Assembly (NCBI RefSeq): GCF_040545925.1
Contig: NZ_JBEPMX010000001.1
Coordinates: 124,001 to 188,000, forward strand
DNA from: Alkalibacillus flavidus
Lineage (GTDB): Bacteria > Bacillota > Bacilli > Bacillales > Alkalibacillaceae
DNA length: 64,000 nt
Direction: 5' to 3'
A model generated the notes under the pieces. It had not been told where the DNA came from, did no database searches, and was given only the letters and a program-made list of their open reading frames with translations. This document shows, in pieces, positions 8,626 to 17,072 of this stretch (position 1 is its first letter; every line of letters starts with the position of its first letter). The position numbers and the translations under genes were made by a program.

Positions 8626-8655
8626 GTTTAATTCTCTACGAACAACCGCATAAAT
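8626..8655 (+). promoter_or_regulatory. Possible SigF/SigG promoter of sigG
   Basis: GTTTA (8626-8630; SigF -35 GYWTA) is followed after 18 bases by CATAAAT (8649-8655), resembling SigF/SigG -10 elements. The position, between sigE and sigG, fits forespore control of sigG in B. subtilis. The match is loose. Confidence 0.35.
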
Positions 8656-8706
8656 TTTTCCCATCTGGACACAATGACAACTGACATCATCTCCAGATGG
8701 GAGGGG
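8655..8706 (+). promoter_or_regulatory. RBS-sequestering hairpin in the sigG leader
   Basis: CCCATCTGGA (8660-8669) pairs perfectly with TCCAGATGGG (8692-8701). The helix can extend by TTTTT (8655-8659) against AGGGG (8702-8706) through one A-U and four G-U pairs. AGGGG is the sigG ribosome-binding site (start 8712). There is no T-tract, so this is a translational rather than a terminating structure. A comparable RBS-occluding leader hairpin has been reported for B. subtilis sigG. Confidence 0.7.
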
Positions 8707-8711
8707 CCATT

Positions 8712-9494
8712 ATGACGAAAAACAAAGTGGAAATATGCGGTGTAGATACGTCAACGTTACCCGTGTTAAAGAATGACGAAATGCGGTTTTTATTTAAACG
8801 TGTCCAAGCAGGTGATGAGAGTGCACGTGAAGAGCTTGTAAATGGGAACTTACGACTTGTTTTAAGTGTGATTAAACGATTTAACCATCGTGGTGAAAAT
8901 GTTGATGATTTATTTCAAGTCGGCTGTATTGGATTGATGAAATCGATTGATAACTTTGACTTGAGTCAAAATGTGAAATTTTCTACTTATGCAGTACCGA
9001 TGATTATCGGTGAAATTAGACGATACTTACGTGATAACAATCCGATTCGTGTCTCTCGTTCATTGCGCGACATTGCCTATAAAGCGCTGCAAGTTCGAGA
9101 AGATTTAATGAGCAAACGCTCGAGCGAGCCGACGACACAAGAGATTGCAAAGGCGATGGACTTGCCTCAAGAAGATGTTATTTTTGCACTCGACGCGATT
9201 CAGGATCCGGTTTCTTTATTTGAACCGATCTATAATGATGGTAGTGATCCGATTTTTGTCATGGACCAGCTAAAAGATGATAAACAAAAAGATTCGTCTT
9301 GGCTTAACGAACTCGCGATACGAGAAGGCATCAAAAAATTAAATGAACGCGAAAAATTAATTATTAATCAGCGATTTTTTGAAGGTAAAACCCAGATGGA
9401 GGTCGCTGATGAAATTGGTATTTCACAAGCTCAAGTATCTCGCTTAGAAAAATCAGCGATTAAAGAGATGAACAAAACAGTATTAGATTCGTAA
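8712..9494 (+). CDS. sigG: RNA polymerase sigma factor SigG
   Basis: Late forespore sigma factor. ATG 8712 is used because GGGAGGGG lies six bases upstream; the frame is open to 8697. The 260-residue product has the SigG N-terminus (KVEICGVDTSTLPVL), region 2 (NGNLRLVLSVIKRF, FSTYAVPMIIGEIRRYLRDN), region 3 and region 4 (LNEREKLIINQRFFEGKTQMEVADEIGISQAQVSRLEK). No pro-sequence is present. Its leader carries the RBS-sequestering hairpin, and a terminator follows. Confidence 0.97.
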   Translation: MTKNKVEICGVDTSTLPVLKNDEMRFLFKRVQAGDESAREELVNGNLRLVLSVIKRFNHRGENVDDLFQVGCIGLMKSIDNFDLSQNVKFSTYAVPMIIGEIRRYLRDNNPIRVSRSLRDIAYKALQVREDLMSKRSSEPTTQEIAKAMDLPQEDVIFALDAIQDPVSLFEPIYNDGSDPIFVMDQLKDDKQKDSSWLNELAIREGIKKLNEREKLIINQRFFEGKTQMEVADEIGISQAQVSRLEKSAIKEMNKTVLDS

Positions 9495-9520
9495 TCAGGC
9501 ACGCGAATACCATATGATTA

Positions 9521-9558
9521 AACCGAGCCGATCAAAATCGTTAAAGGCTCGGTTTTTT
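9521..9558 (+). terminator. Intrinsic terminator after sigG
   Basis: AACCGAGCC (9521-9529) pairs with GGCTCGGTT (9546-9554), followed by a T-run. Confidence 0.9.
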
Positions 9559-9628
9559 GTATAGGGTGACTTGATAGGCAAGATTGGGCTTGATTTTTCA
9601 TATAATAAGGGTGAGGGGGGGCGTCACG

Positions 9629-9868
9629 ATGTTATTGTCAGAGCTGCAAACAAAAGATATTATAGATATGGAAAGCGGTGAACGACTTGGTGTCGTAACC
9701 GATCTTGATATCGATGTGACAATCGGTATCGTCCAAGGATTGATCATCACGATTAAAGGAAAATGGTTAGGGTTTTTCGGAGCGCAAGAAGAGTTGATGA
9801 TTTACTGGAATCAGATTCATATGATTGGTCACGATGTCATCTTAGTAAACCGTTCGAACCATTCTTAA
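9629..9868 (+). CDS. ylmC: PRC-barrel domain protein, YlmC/YmxH family
   Basis: Small protein of 79 residues consisting of a single PRC-barrel-like fold (SELQTKDIIDMESGERLGVVTDLDID). Sporulation-linked YlmC/YmxH proteins lie at this position in many spore formers; molecular function is not established. ATG 9629 was chosen because GAGGGGGGGCG lies upstream; the longer frame from 9584 adds no family residues. It lies between the sigG terminator and the ylmD-ylmH division group. Confidence 0.85.
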   Translation: MLLSELQTKDIIDMESGERLGVVTDLDIDVTIGIVQGLIITIKGKWLGFFGAQEELMIYWNQIHMIGHDVILVNRSNHS

Positions 9869-9937
9869 GAAAAACGCGATATCATAAGCAATATCAATTG
9901 AAATATGATAAAATATTTACAAAAAGGGGTCTTGGTT

Positions 9938-10732
9938 ATGCAAGAACCATTTCAAGATAACGGAACAGCCATATTAAATCATATGGGTTTTGAGCCATTA
10001 CATGTTAACGCTGGCTTTACGACGAGGCGAGGTGGCTATAGTCAGCCGCCATATCATCAATTAAATATGGCTCTTCATGTTGATGACAGCCGTGACGCTG
10101 TTTTAGCCAACAGACAATACATAAGTGACATGATCGGTAAGCCATTAGATACATGGCGTTGTGTGAATCAAGTTCATAGTACAACGGTTATAGACTTAAC
10201 GGAAATGCGTGACGATCAGACCATTCATGATCAAACAAGTGTTGATGCAGATGGTATGATTACGAACAATGTTAACCACACGTTAGCAACGTTTTACGCT
10301 GATTGTGTGCCGTTATATTTTGTAGCACCGAACCATAATTGGATTGGCCTAGCTCATGCCGGTTGGCGCGGTACTGTGAACGGTATGGGCCAAAACATGG
10401 TTGATGCGTTAAAGCAACGTGGTGTAAGCCCCGACGATATTTATGCAACGGTAGGACCGTGTATTTCACAAGACTATTATGAGGTGGATCACCATGTGAC
10501 CTCACACATACCTGAACGTTTTAACTATGTGTTAAAGCCATCTCAATCTGGTCGATGGTTACTTGATTTAAAACAACTCAATCGTTTGTTTTTGGAAGAG
10601 GCAGGACTTAAAGAGGACCATATTCAAGTTTCGGATTATTGTACGTTTGCATCAAGCGATTTATTTTATTCGTTTCGACGTGACGCAGGACAAACTGGTC
10701 GTATGATGGCTTATTTATCATTAATAGAATAA
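9938..10732 (+). CDS. ylmD: Multicopper-polyphenol-oxidase-fold protein YlmD (PgeF/YfiH family)
   Basis: 264-residue member of the YfiH/PgeF family, known in other bacteria as a purine nucleoside phosphorylase-like enzyme or as a peptidoglycan amino-acid editing factor. Zn-site signatures are visible: CVNQVHSTTV, FYADCVPLYF, GLAHAGWRGTVNGM and VGPCISQDYYEV. ATG 9938 is preferred over 9905 because AAAAAGGGGTC lies between them. It is the first gene of the ylmD-E-sepF-ylmG-ylmH run, with ylmE 11 bases downstream. Confidence 0.9.
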   Translation: MQEPFQDNGTAILNHMGFEPLHVNAGFTTRRGGYSQPPYHQLNMALHVDDSRDAVLANRQYISDMIGKPLDTWRCVNQVHSTTVIDLTEMRDDQTIHDQTSVDADGMITNNVNHTLATFYADCVPLYFVAPNHNWIGLAHAGWRGTVNGMGQNMVDALKQRGVSPDDIYATVGPCISQDYYEVDHHVTSHIPERFNYVLKPSQSGRWLLDLKQLNRLFLEEAGLKEDHIQVSDYCTFASSDLFYSFRRDAGQTGRMMAYLSLIE

Positions 10733-10743
10733 GGGTGTAAGAC

Positions 10744-11418
10744 ATGGCAGTTAAACAAAACTACGATTCGATCAATCAAACCATTCAAGACGTATGTCAT
10801 AATGTAAACCGTAATCCTGATGATGTCCGTGTGATTGCCGTGACGAAATATGTCTCAAATGAACGAGCACTTGAAGCTATAGAAGCTGGTATTACCGATT
10901 TAGGCGAAAATCGTTCAGACGGGTTTCTAGAGAAATTTAATGCGATTGGTAATGCCGCTAATTGGCATTTTATTGGAACGTTACAATCGCGGAAGGTGAA
11001 AGATGTGATTGATGGGGTTACATCCATTCATTCACTAGACCGTCAATCATTAGCGAAGGAAATTGACAAACGCGCCAATCGCACGATAACGTGTTTTGTA
11101 CAAGTGAATACGAGTGGTGAGGCATCGAAACACGGTCTCTCACCAGAAGACGTTCGTTCTTTCATCGAATCACTAAAAGCATACGCTAACATCGAAGTTG
11201 CCGGTTTAATGACGATGGCGCCGTTAGTGGATGATGAAGCGGTTATTCGTGATAGTTTTCGTCAGTTACGGTTATTGCGCGATGACATTCAACAATTGAA
11301 CTTATCTCATGCTCCATGTCATTATTTATCAATGGGCATGAGTCACGATTATCACATAGCGATTGAGGAAGGCGCGACACACGTCCGTATTGGATCAAAG
11401 CTTGTAGGACAAGACTAA
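10744..11418 (+). CDS. ylmE: Pyridoxal-phosphate homeostasis protein YlmE (YggS family)
   Basis: PLP-binding protein with an alanine-racemase-like TIM barrel and no known catalytic turnover; it controls PLP and amino-acid balance. The 224-residue length is normal. The PLP-binding lysine lies in VRVIAVTKYVSNERALEAI, followed by LGENRSDGFLEKF, the WHFIGTLQSRKVKD motif, a central GLMTMAP motif and the C-terminal LSMGMSHDYHIAIEEGATHVRIGS phosphate-binding stretch. sepF begins 16 bases downstream. Confidence 0.95.
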   Translation: MAVKQNYDSINQTIQDVCHNVNRNPDDVRVIAVTKYVSNERALEAIEAGITDLGENRSDGFLEKFNAIGNAANWHFIGTLQSRKVKDVIDGVTSIHSLDRQSLAKEIDKRANRTITCFVQVNTSGEASKHGLSPEDVRSFIESLKAYANIEVAGLMTMAPLVDDEAVIRDSFRQLRLLRDDIQQLNLSHAPCHYLSMGMSHDYHIAIEEGATHVRIGSKLVGQD

Positions 11419-11434
11419 TTAGGAGAGGATTGCG

Positions 11435-11866
11435 ATGAGTTTCAAAGATAAATTTAAGTCGTTTTTCGATATCGACGAACAACCGTCATTTGAAGAAACG
11501 CCGTCTTACCGTCGGCAGCCAGCAACCCATCAAGAAGAAGCGGAACAACCAAGCAAGCCACAAAGCCACGATAATGTCGTAAGTTTAACGTCAATCCAAA
11601 ACGATGCCAAAATGGTTTTAAGTGAGCCAACAGATTTTGATGATGTACAAGAGATTGCTGAACATATTAAGAAGAAAAAATCAGTCGTGATTAATTTACA
11701 ACAAGTCGATCATCAAACGGGTTTGCGCATCGTCGACTTTCTGAGTGGAACCGTTAATGCTCTAAATGGTGATATTCAAAAACTAGGACAAAAAACATTT
11801 TTATGTACACCAGAGAATGTGAATATTTCTGGCAGTATTTCAGATATTTTTAATGAAGAAGAGTAA
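11435..11866 (+). CDS. sepF: Cell division protein SepF
   Basis: FtsZ-binding protein that bundles FtsZ filaments and provides an alternative membrane tether to FtsA. The 143-residue product starts with the amphipathic membrane-targeting helix (SFKDKFKSFFDI), has a variable Gln/Glu-rich linker (about 18-60), then the DUF552 core with VVINLQQVDHQTGLRIVDFLSGTVNA and the terminal FLCTPENVNISG. Start ATG 11435 follows AGGAGAGG. Confidence 0.96.
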   Translation: MSFKDKFKSFFDIDEQPSFEETPSYRRQPATHQEEAEQPSKPQSHDNVVSLTSIQNDAKMVLSEPTDFDDVQEIAEHIKKKKSVVINLQQVDHQTGLRIVDFLSGTVNALNGDIQKLGQKTFLCTPENVNISGSISDIFNEEE

Positions 11867-11890
11867 TGAAGTGAGAGAGGATGGGTTTCA

Positions 11891-12154
11891 TTGAGCCTAT
11901 TATTAAGTCTATTATTAACAGCTGTAAAAATATATTCGTTTATGTTGATCGGCTATATTTTGATGTCGTGGTTTCCAGGAGCTAGGGAATCAGCTATTGG
12001 ACAAATTTTAGAAAAAGCATGTGAACCATATTTAGAACCGTTTCGAAAAATTATCCCGCCGCTCGGTATGATTGATATTTCGCCAATCGTCGCGATTATT
12101 GCGTTAAACTTAGCGTCTAACGGGTTAATATTTATTTTCTCTAATTTTCTATAA
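11891..12154 (+). CDS. ylmG: YggT-family membrane protein YlmG
   Basis: 87-residue membrane protein with two hydrophobic segments flanking the conserved loop SWFPGARESAIGQILEKACE and EPYLEPFRKIIPP, typical of YggT/YlmG proteins linked to division and membrane organisation. The start is an unusual TTG at 11891, after GAGAGGATGGG; no ATG or GTG offers a full-length alternative. It lies between sepF and ylmH as in B. subtilis and staphylococci. Confidence 0.9.
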   Translation: MSLLLSLLLTAVKIYSFMLIGYILMSWFPGARESAIGQILEKACEPYLEPFRKIIPPLGMIDISPIVAIIALNLASNGLIFIFSNFL

Positions 12155-12182
12155 TCTATCGTAAACGAAAGATGAGGCGACT

Positions 12183-12956
12183 ATGGAGTTATACCAACAC
12201 TTCAGACCAGAAGAACAACCATTCATCGACCAAGTCATTGACTGGCGCGACCAAGTTGAGAGGCAGTATATGCCTGTTTTAAGCGATTTTCTTGATCCAC
12301 GCGAACAACTGATTTTTCGTTCAATTATTGGCCATGATGAATCATTAACTTTATCGTTTCATGGCGGTTATGACACTTCAGAGCGAAAACGCGCATTGCT
12401 AGCGCCGTTTTATGAATCGACGTCGGATGACGATTTTAATTTAACCGTTTTACAAGGGACTTATGCGACTAAGTTTGTATCGCTCACTCACCGTGATTTA
12501 CTCGGAACTGTGATGTCATTAGGACTACAGCGTAAGAAGCTGGGCGACTTAATTGTTAAGGACGGCAAATTTCAAATCATTTGTGACCGAGATATGGCGA
12601 TGTTTTTGCAATTAAACATTGAAAAAATCAAGAACACGCGGATTGATCTAAAGGAAGTCGGGTTAGATGATATATTAACACCAAATCATCAATGGCACGA
12701 AAAAGATGGGACCGTCTCATCGACGCGTCTTGATGCTATTTTAAAAGAGATCTATCAAATTTCGCGTCAAAAAGCACAACAGTTTATCGAAAAAGAAGCT
12801 GTCAAAGTCAACCATCGTGTTGTGAATCAACCGTCTTTTACGTTACAACCAGGCGATCTTATTTCACTTAAATCCTATGGTCGTAGCAAAGTCGTTGATA
12901 TAATGGGGGAAACGAAAAAACAGAAGCAACGGATTAAAACGGCAAAATTAAAATAA
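12183..12956 (+). CDS. ylmH: S4-domain RNA-binding protein YlmH
   Basis: 257-residue RNA-binding protein with an N-terminal YlmH domain (QHFRPEEQPFIDQVIDW, then DPREQLIF and LTHRDLLGTVMSLG) and a C-terminal S4 domain (RLDAILKEIYQISRQKAQQFI, then VKVNHRVV). YlmH homologues act in ribosome rescue, releasing peptidyl-tRNA or stabilising it on split 50S subunits alongside RqcH, which is also encoded in this window. It closes the ylm run before divIVA. Confidence 0.93.
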   Translation: MELYQHFRPEEQPFIDQVIDWRDQVERQYMPVLSDFLDPREQLIFRSIIGHDESLTLSFHGGYDTSERKRALLAPFYESTSDDDFNLTVLQGTYATKFVSLTHRDLLGTVMSLGLQRKKLGDLIVKDGKFQIICDRDMAMFLQLNIEKIKNTRIDLKEVGLDDILTPNHQWHEKDGTVSSTRLDAILKEIYQISRQKAQQFIEKEAVKVNHRVVNQPSFTLQPGDLISLKSYGRSKVVDIMGETKKQKQRIKTAKLK

Positions 12957-13045
12957 TGTCTAAATTTAAGGCAGGAATACAGTTCGTTTTGTCGAATTAT
13001 TACGTTAAGAGGTATGTAGTTAAAGAACTAAAGGGGGTCAAGTGA

Positions 13046-13606
13046 ATGGGTATTACGCCGTTAGATATTCATAATAAAGAATTCACTAGAGGATTTAGAG
13101 GTTATGATGAAGATGAGGTTAATGAGTTTCTTGACCAAGTCATAAAAGATTTTGAGAAAGTTATTCGTGAAAAGAAACAGTTAGAAGAGCGTGTCAACGA
13201 AGCAGAGGAAAAACTCAATCATTTTAGTGATATTGAAGAAACCCTAAATCGTTCGATCTTAGTCGCGCAAGAAACAGCAGACGAAGTGAAGAACAATGCG
13301 AATAAAGAAGCGAAGTTAATCATTAAAGAAGCGGAAAAGAACGCGGATCGCATTGTGAATGACGCGTTATCGAAATCGCGTCAAGTGTCGATGGAAATTG
13401 AAGAATTGAAAAAGCAAGCGAAAGTATTCCGTACGCGGTTAAAAATGTTAGTTGAAGCTCAACTGGACATTATTGATAATAGCGATTGGGAAGACTTGTT
13501 TGAGCTTGATTCATCTGAAGATGATGAGCAAGAACAATTGTATGAATCAACGGATTTTGCGCACGGTTATACGCATGATACCGATGTCGACTCATCGTCG
13601 TCGTGA
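13046..13606 (+). CDS. divIVA: Cell-division initiation/polar scaffold protein DivIVA
   Basis: Coiled-coil scaffold that senses negative membrane curvature at septa and poles. The 186-residue product has the membrane-binding N-terminal domain (TPLDIHNKEFTRGFRGYDEDEVNEFLDQVIKDFE), a long coiled coil (about 60-145) and a strongly acidic, Ser-rich tail (after about 150). Start ATG 13046 follows AAAGGGGGTC. It is the last gene before the ileS T-box. Confidence 0.96.
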   Translation: MGITPLDIHNKEFTRGFRGYDEDEVNEFLDQVIKDFEKVIREKKQLEERVNEAEEKLNHFSDIEETLNRSILVAQETADEVKNNANKEAKLIIKEAEKNADRIVNDALSKSRQVSMEIEELKKQAKVFRTRLKMLVEAQLDIIDNSDWEDLFELDSSEDDEQEQLYESTDFAHGYTHDTDVDSSSS

Positions 13607-13624
13607 TTTTACGATGATTGTGTC

Positions 13625-13653
13625 TTGACTTGTTGTTTGAAATTATCTATAAT
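13625..13653 (+). promoter_or_regulatory. SigA promoter of the ileS T-box transcript
   Basis: TTGACT (13625-13630), 17-base spacer, perfect TATAAT (13648-13653). It lies directly upstream of the T-box leader. Confidence 0.8.
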
Positions 13654-13694
13654 TTTTTTATCATGAATTTCTATGTAATTAAATGAAATATGGA

Positions 13695-13930
13695 ATATGC
13701 ACTGATAGGAAGAGTACTTTGAGATCGTTATCGAAGCGAGCTAGGGATGGTGTAAGCCTAGTGATAACCCTTAAAGGAAGATCATCCTGGAGCATCTTTT
13801 TTGAACGTTCAGTAGAAAAAGACGGGTCATTCACGTTACGAATGTCGAGTGGGATGGCACTAGCCATTCAACGAGGGTGGTAACGCGAGCTTTCTCGTCC
13901 CTTTTATGGGATGGGGAAGCTTTTTTTGTG
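13695..13930 (+). promoter_or_regulatory. T-box riboswitch leader (isoleucine) of ileS
   Basis: tRNA-sensing leader controlling ileS by antitermination. Stem I hallmarks are GGAAGAGTA near 13708, the GGGATGGTG-AAGCC distal segment at about 13744-13758 and a specifier loop GAAG-ATC (Ile codon ATC at 13781-13783) followed by a TCCTGGAGC segment. The T-box itself is AGGGTGGTAACGCG (13874-13887), with the bulge complementary to the tRNA acceptor end; it has an A where most T-boxes have C. It is followed by the terminator at 13889-13927. Uncharged tRNA-Ile is expected to stabilise the antiterminator. Confidence 0.93.
13889..13927 (+). terminator. T-box-regulated terminator before ileS
   Basis: GCTTTCTCGTCCC pairs with GGGATGGGGAAGC (several G-U pairs), loop TTTTAT, followed by seven T. 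Its 5' arm overlaps the antiterminator. Confidence 0.9.
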
Positions 13931-13965
13931 TCATAAATGAATTAGAGACTAAAAGGAGGATCCTC

Positions 13966-16707
13966 ATGAGTTATAAAGAGACGTTATTGATGCCGAAGAC
14001 GGATTTTCCGATGCGCGGTAACTTACCGAACCGTGAGCCGGAAATGCAACAGAAATGGGAAGAAGACAATATTTATGAGCAAGTCCAAGAACGTACGAAA
14101 GACCGACCACTTTTCGTATTACACGATGGCCCGCCATACGCGAACGGCGATTTGCATATGGGTCACGCGCTGAACAAAGTACTGAAAGACTTCATCGTTC
14201 GTTATAAGTCAATGGCAGGTTTCCACGCGCCGTATGTACCAGGTTGGGATACACACGGTCTACCAATCGAAGTCGCCTTAACGAAGAAAAAGAAAATTGA
14301 CCGTAAACAAATTCCAGTCCCTGAATTTCGTGAAATGTGTAAACAATACGCGTTAGAGCAGCTCGATAATCAACGTACGCAGTTTAAACAACTTGGTGTA
14401 CGTGGTGATTGGGATAATCCTTATATTACATTAAACCCATCATTTGAAGCGCAACAGATTCAAGTGTTTGGGGAAATGGCGAAAGCAGGTTACATTTATA
14501 AAGGGAAGAAGCCAGTTTACTGGTCGCCGTCATCAGAATCAGCTTTAGCTGAAGCTGAAATCGAATACCATGATAAACGCTCACCATCAATTTATGTTGC
14601 TTTTGATGTGACGAATGGTAACGGCGAATTACAAGGTGACGAGAAGTTTATCATTTGGACGACAACGCCTTGGACGATTCCAGCTAACTTAGCGATCGCC
14701 CTTCATCCAGACCTCGATTACGTTGTCGTGTCAACGGATCAAGGCAATTTCATCATTGCGGAAGACTTATTAGAAGAAGTGGCTGAGAAAGCTGAATGGC
14801 AAGAGTATTCGATCCGTTCGCGTCATAAAGGTAAAGACTTGGAGTATGCGAAAGCACAACACCCACTTTATGACCGTGAATCATTAATTATTTTAGGTGA
14901 TCACGTCACAACGGAATCTGGTACAGGCTGTGTTCACACAGCGCCAGGTCACGGTGAAGAAGACTATTGGATCGGTAAACAGTATGGCTTAGATGTGCTA
15001 TGCCCTGTCGATGAAAAAGGGGTGTTCACTGACGAAGCGCCTGGCTTTGCCGGAGAATTTTATGATAAAGCGAATAAATCAATTACTGACGAACTAAGTG
15101 ACAAGGGCGCGTTATTAAAGCTTGAATTCATGACGCACTCATATCCACATGATTGGCGAACGAAAAAGCCGACGATTTTCCGTGCGACGTCACAATGGTT
15201 CGCATCAGTTAGCGATTTCCGTAATGACTTATTAGACGCGATTGAAGACGTTGATTGGCATCCACACTGGGGTGAAACACGGATGTACAATATGGTGCGT
15301 GACCGTGAAGACTGGTGTATTTCCCGCCAGCGTGTTTGGGGTGTACCGATTCCTGTTTTTTATGCTGAGAATGGTGAAGAAATCATTACAGACGAAACGA
15401 TTAATCATGTGTCAGACTTATTCCGTGAACACGGGTCTAACATTTGGTTTGAACGTGAAGCTAATGATTTATTACCTGAAGGATTTACGCATCCAGGTAG
15501 CCCGAATGGCGAGTTTACGAAAGAAACAGATATTATGGACGTTTGGTTTGACTCAGGTTCGACTCACCAAGGTGTGTTACATGAGCGCGACGACTTAGAT
15601 CGTCCAGCTGACCTTTATTTAGAAGGATCTGACCAGTACCGTGGTTGGTTTAACTCATCGTTAACGACGGCTGTTGCGACTACTGGTCAAGCGCCTTATA
15701 AAGGGATTTTAAGCCATGGGTTCACGTTAGACGGTGACGGACGTAAGATGAGTAAATCACTCGGTAACGTCATGGTACCATCGAAAATTATGAAGCAATT
15801 AGGTGCTGACATTTTACGTTTATGGGTAGCTAGTTCTGACTACGGAGCTGACGTCCGTGTGTCGAATGAAATCTTAAAACAAGTGTCAGAAGTTTATCGT
15901 AAAATCCGTAACACGATGCGTTTCGTGCTCGGTAACTTACATGACTTTGATCCTAGTGAGCATCGTTTAGCTGATCACGAACTCGAAGAAGTGGACCGTT
16001 ACATGTTAATTCGTCTGCAAGAAACGGTCGATAAAGTGCGTAACGCTTACGATCATTATGAATTCGCAACGATTTATCACACGATCAATAATTTCTGTAC
16101 GGTCGATCTAAGTTCGTTCTATCTAGACTTTGCGAAAGATGTTTTATATATCGAGAAACAAGATAGTCAACGTCGACGTAGCATTCAAACGGTTTATTAC
16201 GAAATTGTTGTTAGTCTGACGCAACTATTATCACCTATTTTAGCGCATACAGCTGATGAATTATGGAGCCATATTCCAGGCGTCGAAGCGAAGAACGTTC
16301 AATTAACAGATATGCCTGAAGCGCGTTCTGTTGCAGGTGAAAACGAAACGAAAGCTAAATGGCAGCAATTGATGGCTGTGCGTGAAGACGTGTTAAAAGC
16401 GTTAGAAGAGGCACGAGATGATAAAGTCATCGGTAAATCGCTTGAAGCGCATGTTACGATCGTGCCGAAAGATGAGCAAACGCGTGATCTGCTTGATTCA
16501 GTTGAGCATTTACACCAGTATCTAATTGTATCTGAAGCATCTGTGGTCGATCATTATGATCCAGCGAAGACGTATGACAATGTATCGGTCGCTGTTGATC
16601 GTCATACAGGCGAAACATGTCAACGTTGCTGGGTATCATCACACTCTGTTGGTCAAAACAGTGAACACCCTGACCTATGTGAACGTTGCGCGAACGTTTT
16701 ATCTTAA
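13966..16707 (+). CDS. ileS: Isoleucyl-tRNA synthetase
   Basis: Class I aminoacyl-tRNA synthetase charging tRNA-Ile and editing misactivated valine. The 913-residue product has the HIGH-type motif HMGH at residues 64-67, the editing domain with WTTTPWTIPANLA, the KMSKS loop at about 594-598, and a C-terminal zinc-binding pair CQRCW...CERC. ATG 13966 follows AAAAGGAGGATCC; the frame open to 13906 runs through the T-box terminator and is not used. A ylyA/DksA-like gene, often found after ileS in Bacillus, is absent; the downstream gap holds a repeat element. Confidence 0.98.
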   Translation: MSYKETLLMPKTDFPMRGNLPNREPEMQQKWEEDNIYEQVQERTKDRPLFVLHDGPPYANGDLHMGHALNKVLKDFIVRYKSMAGFHAPYVPGWDTHGLPIEVALTKKKKIDRKQIPVPEFREMCKQYALEQLDNQRTQFKQLGVRGDWDNPYITLNPSFEAQQIQVFGEMAKAGYIYKGKKPVYWSPSSESALAEAEIEYHDKRSPSIYVAFDVTNGNGELQGDEKFIIWTTTPWTIPANLAIALHPDLDYVVVSTDQGNFIIAEDLLEEVAEKAEWQEYSIRSRHKGKDLEYAKAQHPLYDRESLIILGDHVTTESGTGCVHTAPGHGEEDYWIGKQYGLDVLCPVDEKGVFTDEAPGFAGEFYDKANKSITDELSDKGALLKLEFMTHSYPHDWRTKKPTIFRATSQWFASVSDFRNDLLDAIEDVDWHPHWGETRMYNMVRDREDWCISRQRVWGVPIPVFYAENGEEIITDETINHVSDLFREHGSNIWFEREANDLLPEGFTHPGSPNGEFTKETDIMDVWFDSGSTHQGVLHERDDLDRPADLYLEGSDQYRGWFNSSLTTAVATTGQAPYKGILSHGFTLDGDGRKMSKSLGNVMVPSKIMKQLGADILRLWVASSDYGADVRVSNEILKQVSEVYRKIRNTMRFVLGNLHDFDPSEHRLADHELEEVDRYMLIRLQETVDKVRNAYDHYEFATIYHTINNFCTVDLSSFYLDFAKDVLYIEKQDSQRRRSIQTVYYEIVVSLTQLLSPILAHTADELWSHIPGVEAKNVQLTDMPEARSVAGENETKAKWQQLMAVREDVLKALEEARDDKVIGKSLEAHVTIVPKDEQTRDLLDSVEHLHQYLIVSEASVVDHYDPAKTYDNVSVAVDRHTGETCQRCWVSSHSVGQNSEHPDLCERCANVLS

Positions 16708-16734
16708 TGTGATGAACTAGCCTAAGGCAAAAAG

Positions 16735-16979
16735 TGATTCAATTGTCCAAAAGACGAATGTTTGAGCAGAATACCAGTTTAGCACTAACGAAGCGGAATC
16801 AAAACGCGTAGACTCCTGTGGGAACAGCGCGAGTCTCGAGACCCCGCAGGAAGCGCTTTTTTTCCGAGGAGGCTCGAGCCGTGCCCACGGAAAGCGGAGC
16901 GTTTTGATGGAGCGTCATTCAAGCAAAAAACCCGAACGATTTATTTTTTTAAATCGTTCGGGTTTTACTTTTGTCTCAA
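16735..16979. repeat. Structured intergenic repeat, short copy, between ileS and lspA
   Basis: Core 16798-16908 (111 bp) is bounded by a perfect 10-bp inverted repeat, ATCAAAACGC (16798-16807) and GCGTTTTGAT (16899-16908). Inside are TCCTGTGGG pairing with CCCGCAGGA (one G-U pair), the palindromes GTCTCGAGAC and GGCTCGAGCC, and CCGTG-CC-CACGG. The core is followed by a terminator hairpin and the tail TTTGTCTCAA. From memory, GACTCCTG..GACCCCGCAGGAAGCG elements recur between genes in many Bacillaceae, but I cannot run a search. A second, larger copy lies at 57292-57759. No transposase is present. Confidence 0.8.
16925..16973. terminator. Repeat-borne intrinsic terminator after ileS
   Basis: AACCCGAACGATTT (16929-16942) pairs with AAATCGTTCGGGTT (16951-16964), flanked by A and T runs so it can act in both directions. 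The same stem recurs at 30118-30156 and 57692-57733. Confidence 0.88.
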
Positions 16980-17029
16980 GCTTAGTATTTTTTTATCACA
17001 AGACATTCATCGTGTTTTGGTCGCTTTTA

Positions 17030-17038
17030 TGGTAAAAT
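17030..17038 (+). promoter_or_regulatory. Possible extended -10 promoter of lspA
   Basis: TGG-TAAAAT (17030-17038) lies 35 bases before the lspA start and just downstream of the repeat terminator. No good -35 box is seen. Confidence 0.3.
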
Positions 17039-17072
17039 GCAATAGGTAAAATGAATATGGAGGTCACAGCCG

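Noticed and set aside
13679..13883. ORFs on both strands between divIVA and ileS
   Set aside because: They lie inside the T-box leader, whose RNA motifs explain the sequence.
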